A stretch of DNA of 64,000 nt, taken from Arenimonas maotaiensis. GTDB lineage: Bacteria; Pseudomonadota; Gammaproteobacteria; Xanthomonadales; Xanthomonadaceae. The stretch is from contig NZ_BMFO01000005.1 of assembly GCF_014638745.1 (NCBI RefSeq), positions 1 through 64,000 of the forward strand, given 5' to 3'. Within the stretch, counting starts at the first letter, position 1, and every line of letters starts with the position of its first letter. The notes under the pieces are model-generated. The model worked only from the letters and a program-made list of their open reading frames with translations, did no database searches and was not told the DNA's origin. A program made the translations under genes and the position numbers. Positions 38,438 through 49,435 of the stretch are shown here, piece after piece.

Positions 38438-39091
38438 TCAGAGGGCGAACTTTTCGACGGGTTCAGCGCCCGCCAGGTAGGGTATGTCGGTTTCGAAGAT
38501 GCTGTCGGTGCGGAAAGCGTCGCGCTCGCGGGTGATGCGCACCGTTTCCTGCACCGGCGACAGGCCGCGGACCAGCACCAGTCGGCCGCCGTCGCGTAGC
38601 CAATGGCCGAACGCGTCCGGCGCTTCGGCCACCGCGCCGGTGACCAGGATCGCGTCGAACTGCTGGTTGGGCCGGAAAGCCATGGCGTCGGCCTGCTCGA
38701 AGCGCACGTTGTTGAGGTCGAGCGCGGCCAGCTTGGCTTTCGCCGCGTCCAGGAAATCGGCATGGCGGTCGATGCTGGTGACCGCGCGCGCCAGGGTGGC
38801 GACGCAGGCGGTCAGGAAGCCCGAGCCGGTGCCGATCACCAGCACCTCGTCGTTCGGCTGCAATTCCAGGGCCTGCAGCAGGCGGCCTTCCAGCACCGGC
38901 TTGAGCATGCGCTCGCCGTGGCCGATCGGCAGGGCGGTGTCGGCGAAGGCCAAGGCCTTGTGCAGCTCGGGCACGAAGCGCTCACGCGGCACCGCGGCCA
39001 GCGCGCCCAGCACCCGCATGTCGGTCACGTCCCAGGGACGGATCTGCTGTTCGATCATGGCGTGGCGGGCGGTTTCGATGTTCAGGGTCAT
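38438..39091 (-). CDS. Protein-L-isoaspartate O-methyltransferase-like protein
   Basis: A 217-residue SAM-dependent methyltransferase with MIEQQIRPWDVTDMRVL, VPRERFVP and the SAM site VLVIGTGSGFLTACVA. True Pcm enzymes read GxGSGY at this point; here it is GTGSGF, and the Pcm motif for isoaspartate binding is only partly kept. It is placed directly in front of tolC, an association typical of this lineage. Repair of isoaspartyl residues is possible but not certain. Confidence 0.8.
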   Translation of the reverse strand: MTLNIETARHAMIEQQIRPWDVTDMRVLGALAAVPRERFVPELHKALAFADTALPIGHGERMLKPVLEGRLLQALELQPNDEVLVIGTGSGFLTACVATLARAVTSIDRHADFLDAAKAKLAALDLNNVRFEQADAMAFRPNQQFDAILVTGAVAEAPDAFGHWLRDGGRLVLVRGLSPVQETVRITRERDAFRTDSIFETDIPYLAGAEPVEKFAL

Positions 39092-39186
39092 GGCGGGGTC
39101 CTCGGCAGAACGCTTATTGTAAGCCGTTTGCCTGTATGCGGTAAGTGATTATGCGGTCCGGCGCCGGCCGCGCCACGTGCCGGAAG

Positions 39187-39834
39187 TCATTGCGCGCGCC
39201 CGCTGCCCGGCCGATAGGCGGCGATGAACAGGGCGACCACCTCGCGCACGTGGGCCTCGCGCGCCGCCCGGTCCGGCGGCGGACACAGGCCCATCAGCAC
39301 GCGCATGTAGATCAGGCCCTTGAGCAGGCAGAAGAAATGCTCCGCGGCCAGGTCCGGCTTCGGGATGTCAAGCGCGCCGCTACGGCCGGCATGTTCGAGG
39401 AAATGGCGCATTTCGGCCAACATGCGCGCCGGACCGACCTTGAAATACAGCTCGGCGTTGCCGGTGTCCATGCCGCTCTGGCGCACGATCATGCGGTGCA
39501 GGCTGATGGCTTTTTCGTCCAGCGCCAGCTCCAGGAAGCCGATGCCGATGGCGCCCAGCGCCTGCTCGATGTCCAGGCCCGGCGCCGGCTGGAAGCTGCT
39601 GGCCGGCAGCTGCTGTTCGCAGCAGTCGATCACCGCCTGGGTGAACAGGTCCTCTTTGTCGGTGAAGTGGCTGTACAGCGTGAGTTTCGAGACCTTCGCG
39701 CGCTCGGCGATTTCCATCATGCTGACCCCGGCGAAGCCCTTGGACGGGAACAGCTCGGCGGCGGCCTGCAGGATGGCCTGGCGTTTTTCCGGGTCTTTCG
39801 GTCGGCCCAATGCGGGCTTTTGGCGGGGCGTCAT
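39187..39834 (-). CDS. TetR/AcrR-family transcriptional regulator
   Basis: A 215-residue repressor-type protein. The N-terminal HTH (RQAILQAAAELFPSKGF, then VSMMEIAERAKVSKLTLYSHF, given in parts) is clear and the C-terminal domain fits the AcrR-like ligand-binding type. It is divergently transcribed from the RND efflux operon, with a perfect palindrome between them, and so is very probably its local repressor and its own. Confidence 0.9.
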   Translation of the reverse strand: MTPRQKPALGRPKDPEKRQAILQAAAELFPSKGFAGVSMMEIAERAKVSKLTLYSHFTDKEDLFTQAVIDCCEQQLPASSFQPAPGLDIEQALGAIGIGFLELALDEKAISLHRMIVRQSGMDTGNAELYFKVGPARMLAEMRHFLEHAGRSGALDIPKPDLAAEHFFCLLKGLIYMRVLMGLCPPPDRAAREAHVREVVALFIAAYRPGSGRAQ

Positions 39835-39860
39835 GCGGGTATTCCGGTAGCGGTCGAATT

Positions 39861-39882
39861 TAGTGTACCGATGGGTACACTA
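39861..39882. promoter_or_regulatory. Palindromic operator for the TetR regulator
   Basis: TAGTGTACC, GATG, GGTACACTA: a perfect 9-bp inverted repeat with a 4-base spacer in the tetR/RND divergent region. It abuts TATGAT (39881-39886), a candidate -10 box for the RND operon, so bound repressor would block the promoter. Confidence 0.85.
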
Positions 39883-39925
39883 TGATGATACCATACCGGC
39901 CAGTTCATTAATTACAGGCCATCCC

Positions 39926-41026
39926 ATGCGTCCCGTCCGCCCGCTGCGTTCCGTCCTCGGCTTTCTGCTGTTATCGGCCCTGGTGGCGTGTTCGCCCAAG
40001 CCCGAGCCGGACGCCCGGCGCTTGGTACTGGTGACCCAGCCGCAGGCCGATGGCGCCGGCGCGCAGGTGTTCGCCGGCGAAGTGCGCGCCCGCGAAGAGG
40101 TCAATCTGTCGTTCCGCGTGTCCGGCAAGATCGCCGAGCGCCTGGTGGATGCCGGCGCCCGCGTCCGCGCCGGACAGCTACTCGCCCGCCTGGACGCCGC
40201 CGACCTGGAGCTGCAGCGCCAAGGCGCTGATGCCGCCCTGCAGGCCTTGAAGGCCGACCGTGATCTGGCCGCCGCCGAACTGACGCGTTACCGCGACCTG
40301 GCGGCCCAGCAGCTGGTGTCGAAATCCTTGTACGACAGCAAGAAGGCGCAGGCCGACGCCGCCCAGTCGCGTTACCGGCAGGCCGCGGCGCAGGCCGGGT
40401 TGAACGCCAACCAGGCCGGGTATGCGAGCATCCGGGCGCCGGGCGCCGGCGTCGTCAGCCAGCAATTGGCCGAAGCCGGACAGGTGGTGTCCGCCGGCCA
40501 GCCGGTGTTCACCTTCGCCCGTGACGGCGCCCGCGAGATCGCCATCCATGTCGCCGAGCGCCATCTGCCGGCCTTGCGTGTCGGCCGTCCAGCCAGCATC
40601 GAGCTCTGGACCCGGCCGGGCGTCCGTTACCCGGGCACGGTGCGTGAAATCGCCGGCGCCGCCGATCCGCTGACCCGCACCTACGCCGTGCGCGTCGCGC
40701 TCGACGATTCCGCCGCCGACGTGCATCTGGGCCAAAGCGCGCGCGTGCTGATGGCCGATGCCGAGGGCGCGGCGCTGACCGTACCGCTGTCGGCGCTGAC
40801 CGAAAACGCCGGCAAGCCCGCGGTCTGGGTGCTGTCGACGGACGGCCGTCTGCGCAAGCGCGGCGTGCAGGTGCTGCGCTACGGCGCGCGCACGGCCGAC
40901 ATCGGTAGCGGCCTCGGCCAGAACGAATGGGTCGTGCAGGCCGGCGTGCATCTGCTGCGCGAGGGCGAAGCGGTGCGCGCGGTCGACGCCGACAACCGGC
41001 CGGTACGCATGGGAGCCGCGCGGTGA
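39926..41026 (+). CDS. RND efflux periplasmic adaptor (lipoprotein)
   Basis: Membrane fusion protein linking the inner membrane pump to the outer membrane channel. 366 residues. The N-terminus is a lipoprotein signal with lipobox LVAC (about 18-21). It has the lipoyl halves (FRVSGKIAERLVDAGARV and GYASIRAPGAGVVSQ), the hairpin with LAAQQLVSKSLYDSK and the beta-barrel C-terminal part. The ATG at 39926 sits just after the operator region; the pump gene overlaps its stop (GTGA). Confidence 0.93.
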   Translation: MRPVRPLRSVLGFLLLSALVACSPKPEPDARRLVLVTQPQADGAGAQVFAGEVRAREEVNLSFRVSGKIAERLVDAGARVRAGQLLARLDAADLELQRQGADAALQALKADRDLAAAELTRYRDLAAQQLVSKSLYDSKKAQADAAQSRYRQAAAQAGLNANQAGYASIRAPGAGVVSQQLAEAGQVVSAGQPVFTFARDGAREIAIHVAERHLPALRVGRPASIELWTRPGVRYPGTVREIAGAADPLTRTYAVRVALDDSAADVHLGQSARVLMADAEGAALTVPLSALTENAGKPAVWVLSTDGRLRKRGVQVLRYGARTADIGSGLGQNEWVVQAGVHLLREGEAVRAVDADNRPVRMGAAR

Positions 41027-44000
41027 GCGTCAATCTGTCCGCTTGGGCTATCCGCAACCGGACGCTGGTCCGCTACGCCATGCTGGTGCTGGCGCTGGTC
41101 GGCATCTTCAGCTACCAGAAGCTCGGCCAATCCGAAGATCCGCCGTTCACCTTCAAGGTGATGGTGGTGCGCACCTTCTGGCCCGGCGCCACCGCCGAGG
41201 AAGTCAGCAAGCAGGTCACCGACCGCATCGAGAAGAAGCTGCTGGAGACCGGCCAGTACGAATACGTGCGTTCGTATTCCAAGGCCGGCGAATCGATGAT
41301 CATGTTCATGGCGCGCGATTCGCTGACCTCCGACAAGGTGCCCGAGCTCTGGTACCAGATCCGCAAGAAAGTCGGCGACATCCGCGCCACGCTGCCGCAG
41401 GGCGTGCAGGGTCCGTTCTTCAACGACGAGTTCGGCGACACCTACGGCAACATCTACGCGCTCAGCGGCGACGGTTTCGATTACGCCACGCTCAAGGATT
41501 ACGCCGAGCGCATCGAGCTCGAACTGCACCGGGTGCCGGACGTGGCCAAGGTCGAGCTGGTCGGTCTGCAGGACGAGAAGATCTGGATCGAGCTGTCGAA
41601 CACCAAGCTGGCCACGCTCGGGCTGTCGCTGAACCAGGTACAGCAGGCCATCGAGGCGCAGAACTCGGTGAACTCCAGCAGCTTCTTCGAGACCGAGACC
41701 GACCGCGTGCAGCTGCGCGTCAGCGGCGCGTTCGGTTCGGTCGAGGACATCCGCGATTTCCCGGTGCGCGCCGGCGGCCGTAGCTTCCGTCTGGGCGACA
41801 TCGCCGAGATCCAGCGCGGATTCGCCGACCCGGCCGCGCCGCGCATGCGTTTCATGGGCAAGGACGGCATCGGCATCGCGGTCTCGATGCGCAAGGGCGG
41901 CGATATCATCGCGCTCGGCCAGCGCCTGGAGACCGAATTCCAGCGCCTGCAGGGCACCCTGCCGGCCGGCATCCGGTTGGAGAAGGTGTCCGACCAGCCG
42001 GCGGCGGTGAAGTTCTCGGTGCGCGAGTTCGTGCGCGTGCTGGCCGAGGCCGTCATCATCGTGCTGTTGGTCAGCTTCTTCTCGCTTGGCAAGCGCCCGG
42101 GCCTGGTGGTGGCGCTGTCCATTCCGCTGGTGCTGGCGATGACCTTCGCCGCCATGTATTTCTTCGGCATCGGCCTGCATAAGATCTCGCTCGGCGCGCT
42201 GATCCTGGCGCTCGGCCTGCTGGTCGACGACGCCATCATCGCGGTCGAGATGATGGCGATCAAGATGGAGCAGGGCTTCGACCGGCTGTCGGCCGCGTCC
42301 TTCGCCTACACCAGTACCGCGTTCCCGATGCTGACCGGTACTCTGATCACCGCGGCCGGCTTTTTGCCGATCGCCACCGCCAACTCCAACACCGGCGAAT
42401 ACACGCGCTCCATCTTCCAGGTGGTGACCATCGCGCTGCTGCTGAGCTGGATCGCGGCGGTGATCTTCATTCCGTTCCTGGGTTACCGGCTGCTTCCCGA
42501 ATCGCATGCCGCCGGCCATGGGCCGCGCATGGCGCGCTTGAAGCAGCGGTTGGCCGCGCGCCTGCCGGCGCGCATGCAGGACTGGTTGGCCGATGGCCCG
42601 CCACCGGCCGATCCCTATGCCACGCCGTTCTACCGCCAGCTCCGGCAGTGGGTCGATTGGTGCCTGCAACACCGGCGCACGGTGCTGCTGGCGACCGCCG
42701 GCGCGTTCGTGGTCTCGGTGCTGCTGTTCCGTTTCGTGCCGCAGCAGTTCTTTCCGGCCTCCACGCGTCTGGAATTGATGGTCGACCTCGAGCTGGCCGA
42801 GGGCGCCTCGCTGAAGGACACCCAACGCGTGGCCGAACGGTTGGAGGCCGAACTGGCCAAGCGCGCCGACCTGGTCAATTACGTCGGCCACGTCGGCGCC
42901 GGCTCGCCGCGCTTCTACCTGCCGCTCGACCAGAAGCTGCCGCAGGCCAACTTCGCCCAGTTCGTCATCCTGACCAAGGACATCGAATCGCGCGAGGCGG
43001 TCCGCCGCTGGCTGATCGGGCTGATGGAGCATAAGTTCCCGGACGTGCAGTCGCGCGTGGCGCGTCTGGAGAACGGACCGCCGGTGGGCTATCCGGTGCA
43101 GTTCCGGGTATCCGGCGAGCACATCGACGAGGTCAAGCGTCTGGCCCGCGAGATCGCCGACCGGGTGCGCGCCAACCCGCACATCGCCAACGTCAATCTG
43201 GATTGGGACGAGCCCAGCAAGATCGTGCGCTTGAACGTCGATCAGGACCGCGCCCGCGCGCTCGGCGTCACCTCGGCGCATCTGACGGCGTTTTTGCGCG
43301 GATCGCTGTCCGGCACCACGGTCAGCACCTACCGCGAGGGCAACGAGCTGATCGAGATCCTGCTGCGCGGCCCGGCCGAAGAGCGCGTCGCCCTCGACCG
43401 CCTCGACAGCCTGTCGGTGCCGGTCGACTCCGGCGCCAGCGTACCGCTCTCGCAGATCGCCACGCTCGAGTACACGCTGGAGGACGGCATCATCTGGCAC
43501 CGCAACCGGCTGCCGACCATCACCGTGCGCGCCGACATCTACGACGAGACCACGCCGCCGACGGTGACCGCCCAGATCCTGCCGACCCTGGAGCCGATCC
43601 GGGCCGCGTTGCCGCCCGGCTATCTGCTGGAAACCGGCGGTACGGTGGAGGATTCCGCACGCGGCTCGAAATCGGTCGCCGCCGGCATGCCGCTGTTCCT
43701 GCTGGTGGTGATGACCCTGCTGATGCTGCAGCTCAAGAGCTTCCGCCGTGCATTCATGGTGCTGCTCACCGCGCCGCTCGGCCTGATCGGCGTGACCGCG
43801 TTCCTGCTGGTGTTCCGCGTGCCGTTCGGCTTCGTGGCCATGCTCGGCACCATCGCGCTGTCCGGCATGATCATGCGCAACTCGGTGATCCTGGTCGACC
43901 AGATCGACCACGACATCGCGCATGGCAGCGCGCCATACGACGCCATCCTGGACGCCACCGTGCGCCGCTTCCGGCCGATCGTGCTGACCGCGCTGGCGGC

Positions 44001-44169
44001 GGTGCTGGCGATGATCCCGCTGTCGCGCAGCGCCTTCTTCGGGCCGATGGCGACCGCCATCATGGGCGGCCTGATCGTGGCCACCTTGCTGACCGTGTTC
44101 TTCCTGCCGGCGCTTTATGCGGCCTGGTTCAAGATCCGCCCGGACAGTCCGGCCAAGGCGATGGCTTGA
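41023..44169 (+). CDS. RND efflux permease
   Basis: Proton-driven inner membrane pump of the HAE1 type, 1048 residues. The pattern SAWAIRNRTLVRYAML, the pore domains and the membrane helix 4 motif GLLVDDAIIAVE with the proton-relay Asp pair are intact. The GTG start overlaps the adaptor stop. The substrate cannot be told from sequence. The sequence is closest, by my recognition, to the TriC/VexF-like subgroup. TolC at 37-38 kb is the probable outer membrane partner because no channel gene is in this operon. Confidence 0.94.
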   Translation: MSVNLSAWAIRNRTLVRYAMLVLALVGIFSYQKLGQSEDPPFTFKVMVVRTFWPGATAEEVSKQVTDRIEKKLLETGQYEYVRSYSKAGESMIMFMARDSLTSDKVPELWYQIRKKVGDIRATLPQGVQGPFFNDEFGDTYGNIYALSGDGFDYATLKDYAERIELELHRVPDVAKVELVGLQDEKIWIELSNTKLATLGLSLNQVQQAIEAQNSVNSSSFFETETDRVQLRVSGAFGSVEDIRDFPVRAGGRSFRLGDIAEIQRGFADPAAPRMRFMGKDGIGIAVSMRKGGDIIALGQRLETEFQRLQGTLPAGIRLEKVSDQPAAVKFSVREFVRVLAEAVIIVLLVSFFSLGKRPGLVVALSIPLVLAMTFAAMYFFGIGLHKISLGALILALGLLVDDAIIAVEMMAIKMEQGFDRLSAASFAYTSTAFPMLTGTLITAAGFLPIATANSNTGEYTRSIFQVVTIALLLSWIAAVIFIPFLGYRLLPESHAAGHGPRMARLKQRLAARLPARMQDWLADGPPPADPYATPFYRQLRQWVDWCLQHRRTVLLATAGAFVVSVLLFRFVPQQFFPASTRLELMVDLELAEGASLKDTQRVAERLEAELAKRADLVNYVGHVGAGSPRFYLPLDQKLPQANFAQFVILTKDIESREAVRRWLIGLMEHKFPDVQSRVARLENGPPVGYPVQFRVSGEHIDEVKRLAREIADRVRANPHIANVNLDWDEPSKIVRLNVDQDRARALGVTSAHLTAFLRGSLSGTTVSTYREGNELIEILLRGPAEERVALDRLDSLSVPVDSGASVPLSQIATLEYTLEDGIIWHRNRLPTITVRADIYDETTPPTVTAQILPTLEPIRAALPPGYLLETGGTVEDSARGSKSVAAGMPLFLLVVMTLLMLQLKSFRRAFMVLLTAPLGLIGVTAFLLVFRVPFGFVAMLGTIALSGMIMRNSVILVDQIDHDIAHGSAPYDAILDATVRRFRPIVLTALAAVLAMIPLSRSAFFGPMATAIMGGLIVATLLTVFFLPALYAAWFKIRPDSPAKAMA

Positions 44170-44171
44170 AC

Positions 44172-45032
44172 ATGGAGCCGCTGCGGCTGGCATTGCCCGG
44201 CGGCGACGCGCTCATCGCGCATCTGTTCCGCGCCGCGCCTGAACGCCGGCGCGCCCGCAGCGTGGTGGTGGCGCCGGCCACCGCCGCGCCGCAGACCTAT
44301 TACGCGCCGTTCTGCCGGTATCTGGCCGAGCAGGGTTTCGATATCATCGGTTTCGATTTCCGCGGCGTGGCGCAATCGCGGCTGAGGCCGATACGGGACT
44401 ACGCCGATGTCGGTTTCTCCGATTGGGCCATGCAGGATTATCCGGCGGTGATCGCGCATCTGCACGGACTGTTTCCCGATCAGCCGCTGTACATCGTCGG
44501 CCACAGCGTCGGCGGCTGGATGCCGGGCGTGACGCCGGCCAGCGCCGACATCGATGGCATCCTCGGCGTCGCCGCGTTGTCGGCGTATTGGCCGCTGATG
44601 GCGCGTCCGCACCGCTACGGCCATTGGCTGGCCTGGCATGTACTGGTGCCCGCGAGTACCGCGCTGTTCGACCGCTGGCCGGGCTGGGCCGGCCTGAAGC
44701 ACGACCTGCCGGCCAAGCTCGGCCGCGAATTCTCCGAATGGGCCAAAGATCCGGAATTCGTGTTCGGCGCCCGCCAGTTCGATGCCCGCGGCAATGCGCG
44801 CGCGTTCCGCGGCCATATGCACCTGCTGCAGATCGCCGACGACCCGTGGGGCACGCCGGCGGCGGTGCGCGCTTTGCTGGAACACTATCCGAACGCGCGT
44901 AGCCGGATGATGGAAACGCTGCGCCCGGCCGATTTCGGCACCGGCGCCATCGGCCATCTCGGCTTTTTCCACAGTCGGCACCGCGAAACCCTGTGGCCGC
45001 ACGCCCTGGCCTGTCTCGACGCTTTCGGCTGA
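44172..45032 (+). CDS. Alpha/beta hydrolase
   Basis: A 286-residue esterase-like protein with the nucleophile elbow GHSVGGWMPG and an oxyanion region near VVAPATAAPQ. A C-terminal His near GHLGFFH may complete the triad. It begins 2 bases after the RND permease, so it belongs to the same TetR-controlled operon. No signal peptide; substrate unknown. Its link to drug or fatty compound handling is inference from the operon. Confidence 0.85.
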   Translation: MEPLRLALPGGDALIAHLFRAAPERRRARSVVVAPATAAPQTYYAPFCRYLAEQGFDIIGFDFRGVAQSRLRPIRDYADVGFSDWAMQDYPAVIAHLHGLFPDQPLYIVGHSVGGWMPGVTPASADIDGILGVAALSAYWPLMARPHRYGHWLAWHVLVPASTALFDRWPGWAGLKHDLPAKLGREFSEWAKDPEFVFGARQFDARGNARAFRGHMHLLQIADDPWGTPAAVRALLEHYPNARSRMMETLRPADFGTGAIGHLGFFHSRHRETLWPHALACLDAFG

Positions 45033-45123
45033 TCCGTGACATGGTATTACGCGCCGTCTGTGGCGCGATCGATGCCGCGTGACGCATCCTATGCAGTCAT
45101 TTTCAACGCTCCGAATTGCCGTT

Positions 45124-45456
45124 ATGGCGAAAGCACGCCTGCACACCCCGAAAGACACCGTCACGGCCTCGCTGATGTGGTGGTTTTCCATCCTGCTGCC
45201 TTTGGTCGCGCCGATCGTTTTCGGCTTCCGCTCCGGCGATGCCTTCGTGCGTGACGCAAGCAAGGCGTCCCTGAACGGCCAGCTGGTGCTGTCCGCCATC
45301 GCGTTGGCCGCCGCCCCGTTCGCGGCCACGTCCGTCGCGCCCTGGCTTTGGTCGGCGCTTCTGGCCGCGCATGCGCTGATCGCCGGCCGGGGCGCACTGG
45401 CAGCCCGCATCGGGCTCCTGTACAGGGCGCCGCTGATACCGCGTCTGCTGAAGTAG
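45124..45456 (+). CDS. Small membrane protein, possibly DUF4870-like
   Basis: About 110 residues with three or so hydrophobic stretches (about 15-35, 50-70, 75-92) and a segment FGFRSGDAFVRDASKASLNGQL that recalls the DUF4870 (Tic20-like) pattern seen in the gene at 49971. The start at 45124 is a guess; upstream in-frame ATGs exist at 45079 and 45091. Real gene status is likely from codon use. Function unknown. Confidence 0.55.
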   Translation: MAKARLHTPKDTVTASLMWWFSILLPLVAPIVFGFRSGDAFVRDASKASLNGQLVLSAIALAAAPFAATSVAPWLWSALLAAHALIAGRGALAARIGLLYRAPLIPRLLK

Positions 45457-45528
45457 GATTGCCGCCGGAAACTGGCGGAGCGGCCATCGCCGTGCTGTAA
45501 TGGCCGCACCATCCCGCCGGAGTCCGCC

Positions 45529-46236
45529 ATGTCCGAATCGTCCCCGAAAAGCGCAATGATCCTCGGCGGCAGCATCGCCGTCGGCCTCGTCGCGCTCGGC
45601 CTCACCCTGGGCCAGAGCCTTATCCGCTTCAAGGAGTACGAGCGCACGGTCAGCGTCAAAGGCCTGTCCCAGCGCGAGGTGCCGGCCGATACCGCGCTGT
45701 GGCCGGTGACCTTCGCCGCCAGCGGCAACGAGCTGTCGGCGGTGTACACCCGGCTGGAAAACGACGGCGCCAAGGTGCGCCAGTTCCTGCTCGACAAGGG
45801 CTTCAAGCCGGAGGAAATCAGCTTGTCGGCGCCGAACGTCAACGACAAGGGCCAATACGGCGACGAGAACCGCGTCGGTTCGCGCTTCTATGCGACCCAG
45901 ACCTATACCGTATACACCCGCAACATCGCCCTGGTGCGCCAGATGAGCACGCAGATCGCCGAGCTCGGCAAGCAGGGCGTCGGCGTCGGTGGCGGCTACC
46001 AGCCCACCGAATACCTGTTCTCCGGCCTGAACGAGCTCAAGCCGAAGATGATCGAGGAAGCCACCCGCAACGCGCGCCAGGTGGCGCAGAAGTTCGCGGC
46101 CGACTCCGACAGCCGCTTGGGCAAGATCAAATCCGCCAACCAGGGCCAGTTCAGCCTGGAGCCGCGCGATGCCAACACGCCGCACATCAAGACCGTGCGG
46201 GTGGTGTCCACGGTGGAGTATTACCTGTCGGATTGA
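45529..46236 (+). CDS. SIMPL domain protein (DUF541)
   Basis: A 235-residue protein with an N-terminal membrane anchor (about 10-32) and a periplasmic SIMPL domain (SVKGLSQREVPADTALWPVTF, LLDKGFKPEEISLSAP). Family members form large oligomers in the periplasm and are linked to oxidative stress, but no firm activity is known. The ATG has a CCGGAG site upstream and a TGTAAT at about 45496-45501. Confidence 0.88.
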   Translation: MSESSPKSAMILGGSIAVGLVALGLTLGQSLIRFKEYERTVSVKGLSQREVPADTALWPVTFAASGNELSAVYTRLENDGAKVRQFLLDKGFKPEEISLSAPNVNDKGQYGDENRVGSRFYATQTYTVYTRNIALVRQMSTQIAELGKQGVGVGGGYQPTEYLFSGLNELKPKMIEEATRNARQVAQKFAADSDSRLGKIKSANQGQFSLEPRDANTPHIKTVRVVSTVEYYLSD

Positions 46237-46266
46237 GTGGTTCAGGCGCGGACCCGCGGTTTGTGG

Positions 46267-46272
46267 GACAAT
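46267..46272 (+). promoter_or_regulatory. Candidate -10 box of the small arginine-rich ORF
   Basis: GACAAT, 31 bases before the ATG at 46303. A -35 is not clear. Together with the terminator at 46358 it would give an RNA of about 110 bases. Confidence 0.35.
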
Positions 46273-46302
46273 GGCCGTCAATTCACCTGAGAGTACGCCG
46301 TC

Positions 46303-46353
46303 ATGAGAAAAGCCCGCGCCCGTCGCCGCGCTGCCCGCCTGAAAGGCCGGTAA
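46303..46353 (+). CDS. Possible 16-residue arginine-rich micropeptide
   Basis: ATG-initiated ORF coding MRKARARRRAARLKGR, 7 of 16 residues Arg. It is followed after 4 bases by a strong terminator. A weak TGAGAG site lies about 10 bases upstream. It is too short to be judged by codon use. It may be a true micropeptide, a leader, or the chance content of a small RNA. I do not recognise it. Confidence 0.4.
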   Translation: MRKARARRRAARLKGR

Positions 46354-46357
46354 GCCG

Positions 46358-46385
46358 AAAAAACCCGCCGAATGGCGGGTTTTTT
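46358..46385 (+). terminator. Intrinsic terminator before the thiC leader
   Basis: AAAAAACCCGCC, loop GAAT, GGCGGGTTTTTT. A perfect 12-bp stem with T-run; it separates the SIMPL/small ORF unit from the thiC riboswitch. Confidence 0.92.
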
Positions 46386-46400
46386 GTGCTTTAATACGCG

Positions 46401-48380
<1,980 letters not shown>

Positions 48381-48399
48381 GGCTTACCGGTGGGCGGGC

Positions 48400-48424
48400 A
48401 AAAAAAGTCCGCCGGTCGGCGGAC
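48400..48424 (-). terminator. Terminator of the hemerythrin operon
   Basis: On the minus strand GTCCGCC, loop GACC, GGCGGAC is followed by seven T. It lies between the convergent thiC and hemerythrin genes and could serve both. Confidence 0.88.
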
Positions 48425-48455
48425 AAGTCGGAGAGTCGGTCGGCGCGCCGCGGGA

Positions 48456-48866
48456 TCAGTTGCGGGTTGCGCCCATGTAGGCCCGGACCGCGTCGACATA
48501 GGCGCGGTCTTCGTGGCGGATATGGTTGAACAGCCAGTCGGCCAACAGGGCGTGCAGGGCTTCGCTGGTGTCCTCGCCGGCGCGGAAGCGGTCCTGCAGG
48601 GCGCGTACCCGGTCGATGAACACCGCATGCGCGCGGCGGTGGCTGTCGAGCAGCTCGTAGCCGGCTTCCTCCAGCAGCGATTCCTCGAAGCCGAAGTGGA
48701 AGAGGGCGTAGTCGGCGGTCTGTTCGAACACCTGCGCGACTTCATCGGATCCGCCCCCGTGGCGCGCGCGCGCCAACCGGTTCAGGTTGTCGGCGATGGT
48801 GCGGTGCTGGCCGTCGATCACGTCGATGCCGATGTCGAGTCCGTCGTTCCAGACCAGGATCTGCAT
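48456..48866 (-). CDS. Bacteriohemerythrin (second of a tandem pair)
   Basis: Non-haem di-iron oxygen-binding protein of 136 residues. All ligands are present: His in IDGQHRTI, His and Glu in FHFGFEES, His in HRRAH and the final HxxxD-type motif in HIRHEDRAYVD. The ATG at 48866 has GAGGGG upstream, 10 bases after the first hemerythrin gene. Single-domain proteins like this store or carry O2 to oxidases, or buffer NO. Confidence 0.93.
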   Translation of the reverse strand: MQILVWNDGLDIGIDVIDGQHRTIADNLNRLARARHGGGSDEVAQVFEQTADYALFHFGFEESLLEEAGYELLDSHRRAHAVFIDRVRALQDRFRAGEDTSEALHALLADWLFNHIRHEDRAYVDAVRAYMGATRN

Positions 48867-48876
48867 GGCGTGCCCC

Positions 48877-49347
48877 TCAGCGTCCTGCGCCGAAGAAGCG
48901 GCCCAGCGAACGCGACAGCCAGCCGCCTTCATGCGTTTCGGCCGCCAGCCGGTTCATGCTGCGCTTGACCGATTCGACGTAGTCGTGGTCGTCGTTGCGG
49001 ATGTGGTTGACCAGCCAGCGCGACAGCAGACCGTGCAGTTCGGCCGAGATGTCCTCGCCGGCGCGGAAGCGCATGCGCAGGTCGGCCACGCGCTTGACGA
49101 ACAGCTCGTGCACTTTCTTGTGCGGCTTGGACAGCGGATAGCCGGCGTCCTCCATCAGCGACTCCTCGAACGCGAAGTGCGACAGCGTGTATTCCACGGT
49201 CGACTCGATGACCTCGCCGACGGCCGCGGCGTCGCCGTGTTCGCGCGCCTCGTGCAGCTGGTTGACGTAATCGACGATGCGGCGGTGCTGGCCATCGATC
49301 ACGTCGATGCCGGTGTCCAGTTCCGCGTTCCATTTCAGTATGGCCAT
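48877..49347 (-). CDS. Bacteriohemerythrin (first of a tandem pair)
   Basis: 156 residues, a paralogue of the downstream gene with the same opening ([18 protein letters not shown]) and all iron ligands ([24 protein letters not shown]). It has an extra C-terminal tail of about 20 residues with a basic amphipathic look ([14 protein letters not shown]). The start at 49347 is chosen because GGGGGA lies 6 bases upstream. An FNR-type site lies 89 bases upstream. Confidence 0.93.
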   Translation of the reverse strand: MAILKWNAELDTGIDVIDGQHRRIVDYVNQLHEAREHGDAAAVGEVIESTVEYTLSHFAFEESLMEDAGYPLSKPHKKVHELFVKRVADLRMRFRAGEDISAELHGLLSRWLVNHIRNDDHDYVESVKRSMNRLAAETHEGGWLSRSLGRFFGAGR

Positions 49348-49407
49348 GTGCATTCCCCCGTCCGGCGTAGCCCGGAAGTCGGGCTTGACACGCCATCGCA
49401 CAGGCAT

Positions 49408-49413
49408 AGCCTA
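49408..49413 (-). promoter_or_regulatory. -10 box for hemerythrin operon
   Basis: TAGGCT on the minus strand. With a start point 7 bases on (about 49401), the FNR-type site is centred at -41.5, the class-II position. Confidence 0.55.
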
Positions 49414-49435
49414 GTGCCGGCGGCGGCAGGCCGTT

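Noticed and set aside
40879..44193. A 1104-codon open frame on the minus strand
   Set aside because: Antisense to the RND adaptor and permease genes; low-complexity His/Gln/Arg-rich translation, no motif.
44172..45032. The alpha/beta hydrolase as a beta-lactamase or known resistance enzyme
   Set aside because: Only a generic GHSVGG elbow is seen, so no specific drug-inactivating role can be supported.
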